DNA of 64,000 nt from Salinisphaera sp. T31B1 (GTDB lineage: Bacteria; Pseudomonadota; Gammaproteobacteria; Nevskiales; Salinisphaeraceae), in contig NZ_APNH01000003.1 in NCBI RefSeq assembly GCF_040361275.1, positions 1-64,000 of the forward strand, read 5' to 3'. Position 1 is the first letter of the stretch. Every line of letters begins with the position of its first letter. The notes under the pieces are model-generated. The model saw only the letters and a list, made by a program, of their open reading frames with translations, did not search any database and was not told where the DNA came from. Positions 63,040 to 64,000 of this stretch are shown in pieces. A program made the position numbers and the translations under genes.

Positions 63040-63636
63040 TCATTCGACGATGGACGTCTGAAGTGTGTTCACGTTGGAGACCGAGCCATCGCCGTTGACG
63101 GTGAATCGCACCGCGGTCTTTTCCTGATTGGGATAGTCGAGCGTGGTCGTGCCCTTGTAGACGACTTCCAGTCGCGGGTTGACTCGGGTGACCGCGACAT
63201 CGACCTCCACCGGCTGTCCGGTCTCGGAGGCGTAGTACTGCAGGTTGACGATGTATTCGCCCGGCGCGCGGCCGCGTACGGTCACCACCTCCTGGTTCAG
63301 CTCGTTGGTAATGCGGTTTCCATCGACGATCATCTCGTCGTTGATCAGGCCGCGATCGTCGCGATCGAGGTTCATCAGGCCGGCTTCCGGATGCAGGTAC
63401 CAGACCTTGTCGCCGCTCGGACCTTTCACCCACAGATCGATATCGTCCGGCCGACCGGGCTCCCAGGTGGCGGTGACGATATATTCGGCCTTGGCCGGAA
63501 TATCGCCCTGCTTGGTCGGCGGGTTGAGAAAGAACACCGCGATCAGAAACATGAACGTGAAGCCGAGCAGGGCGTTGAACAGCAGATCCGTGAACGGATC
63601 CGTGTCGCTGTGGCGGCGCGTGCGGCGAAAAGCCAT
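63040..63636 (-). CDS. One-TM MotB/ExbD-like protein with an atypical periplasmic domain
   Basis: The 198-aa product begins RRHSDTDPFTDLLFNALLGF with a single TM (about 18-40, ALLGFTFMFLIAVFFLNPP). D17 lies where MotB, TolR and ExbD carry the proton-conducting Asp. The periplasmic part is not an OmpA or ExbD fold. It reads as a beta-rich domain (EYIVTATWEPGRPDDIDLWVKGPSGDKVWY; GEYIVNLQYYASETGQPVEVDVAVTRV). The MotA/TolQ-like gene lies 6 nt upstream, so a stator pair is likely. Confidence 0.78.
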   Translation of the reverse strand: MAFRRTRRHSDTDPFTDLLFNALLGFTFMFLIAVFFLNPPTKQGDIPAKAEYIVTATWEPGRPDDIDLWVKGPSGDKVWYLHPEAGLMNLDRDDRGLINDEMIVDGNRITNELNQEVVTVRGRAPGEYIVNLQYYASETGQPVEVDVAVTRVNPRLEVVYKGTTTLDYPNQEKTAVRFTVNGDGSVSNVNTLQTSIVE

Positions 63637-63642
63637 GGCCGG

Positions 63643-64000
63643 TCAGTGGCCGCGCGTGCCGAACGGGTGTTGCTGGGCGAAGATCACGATGCGTGTCTGC
63701 AGCCGGTCGGCAGCCCGGTCGAGCAGCAGATAGTGCAGGCTCAACACCATGCTCGTGGCCAGACCGACAAGGGTGGTGTAGAGCGCAACACGCATGCCCT
63801 GGCTCATGCCGACCAGCAGCTGCTGGATGGCGGCCACGTCGAAAGACTGCGTACTGTCGACGGTGGCGAGCATCACGATGAAGCCGATCACCGTGCCCAG
63901 AAGACCGAGCTTGATCAACAGGCCACAGATGAACCAGCCCATTTCATGACTGCCGGCTAGGCGCTCGCCGAGCACGTCGACCAGCGTATCCGGCGGTTCG
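63643..64000 (-). CDS. MotA/TolQ/ExbB-like proton-channel protein (partial)
   Basis: Only the C-terminal part is in the window; the frame stays open to the right edge. It shows the core of the MotA/TolQ/ExbB family: LLIKLGLLGTVIGFIVMLATV, then IQQLLVGMSQGMRVALYTTLVGLATSMVLSLHYLLLDRAADRLQ. These proteins form pentameric channels with MotB/ExbD-type partners. It precedes the MotB/ExbD-like gene by 6 nt in the transcript direction, matching an operon. Confidence 0.85.
   Translation of the reverse strand, partial: EPPDTLVDVLGERLAGSHEMGWFICGLLIKLGLLGTVIGFIVMLATVDSTQSFDVAAIQQLLVGMSQGMRVALYTTLVGLATSMVLSLHYLLLDRAADRLQTRIVIFAQQHPFGTRGH

Overview
The window is about 64 kb of GC-rich Gammaproteobacterial chromosome. 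It carries the conserved tuf–S10–spc–alpha ribosomal supercluster, the lptD-surA-pdxA-rsmA block, AmgK/MurU peptidoglycan recycling and a Marinobacter-type fatty acyl reductase. A marine, oil/alcohol-associated lineage such as Salinisphaera would fit, but that is a guess from gene content. No tRNA, rRNA, insertion sequence or CRISPR array was seen.

Layout. 1–14 kb (+): end of tuf, rpsJ, then rplC to rplQ with secY and rpoA; two internal promoters (before rplC and before rpsM) and a strong terminator. 14–15 kb (-): apaH. 15.4–26.0 kb (+): a Tad/Flp pilus locus (Flp pilin, two TadE-like pseudopilins, cpaB, cpaC, tadZ, cpaF, tadB, tadC, tadD, a DUF3613-like protein and a membrane protein with a degenerate EAL-like domain). 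26–31.4 kb (-): rsmA, pdxA, surA (single parvulin domain), lptD. The Tad locus lies between rsmA and apaH, which are neighbours (with apaG) in E. coli, so it looks like an insertion that split this operon. 31.5–34.8 kb (+): amgK, murU, a DUF4398-like lipoprotein and an OmpA-family lipoprotein. 35–43 kb: lexA with an SOS box on its start region, a phasin with a histone-H1-like tail, an MECR-like reductase, folE2, a HIT protein, a two-domain fatty acyl reductase and DAHP synthase.

43.4–50.4 kb (+): a catabolic operon in which a TRAP transporter (P, Q, M subunits) is interleaved with a class III CoA-transferase, a quinone-oxidoreductase-like enzyme, an AtuA-family protein and its small partner. 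The layout implies import of a carboxylate, CoA activation and degradation; the substrate is not evident. 50.5–52.5 kb: a glutathione-dependent formaldehyde-activating enzyme (-) and an M48 membrane protease (+), separated by AT-rich repeated palindromes.

52.8–61.6 kb (+): a porin, a SHOCT lipoprotein and a PQQ alcohol dehydrogenase cluster. The dehydrogenase carries the WDYDG signature of lanthanide-dependent enzymes. It is followed by a PedF-type cytochrome c, a fusion of a second PedF cytochrome to a periplasmic-binding (PedG/MoxJ-like) domain, an unrecognised periplasmic protein, a SoxYZ-like carrier and a zinc metallohydrolase. The porin and the dehydrogenase each have a sigma-54-type promoter preceded by the same three-half-site GGGACA/TGTCC module, which predicts a shared sigma-54 regulon. 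This is the most novel-looking part of the window.

61.8–64 kb (-): a possible proton-channel module: a MotA/TolQ/ExbB-like protein (cut by the window edge), a one-TM protein with a MotB/ExbD-like aspartate and an unusual periplasmic domain, a two-TM protein and a lipoprotein.
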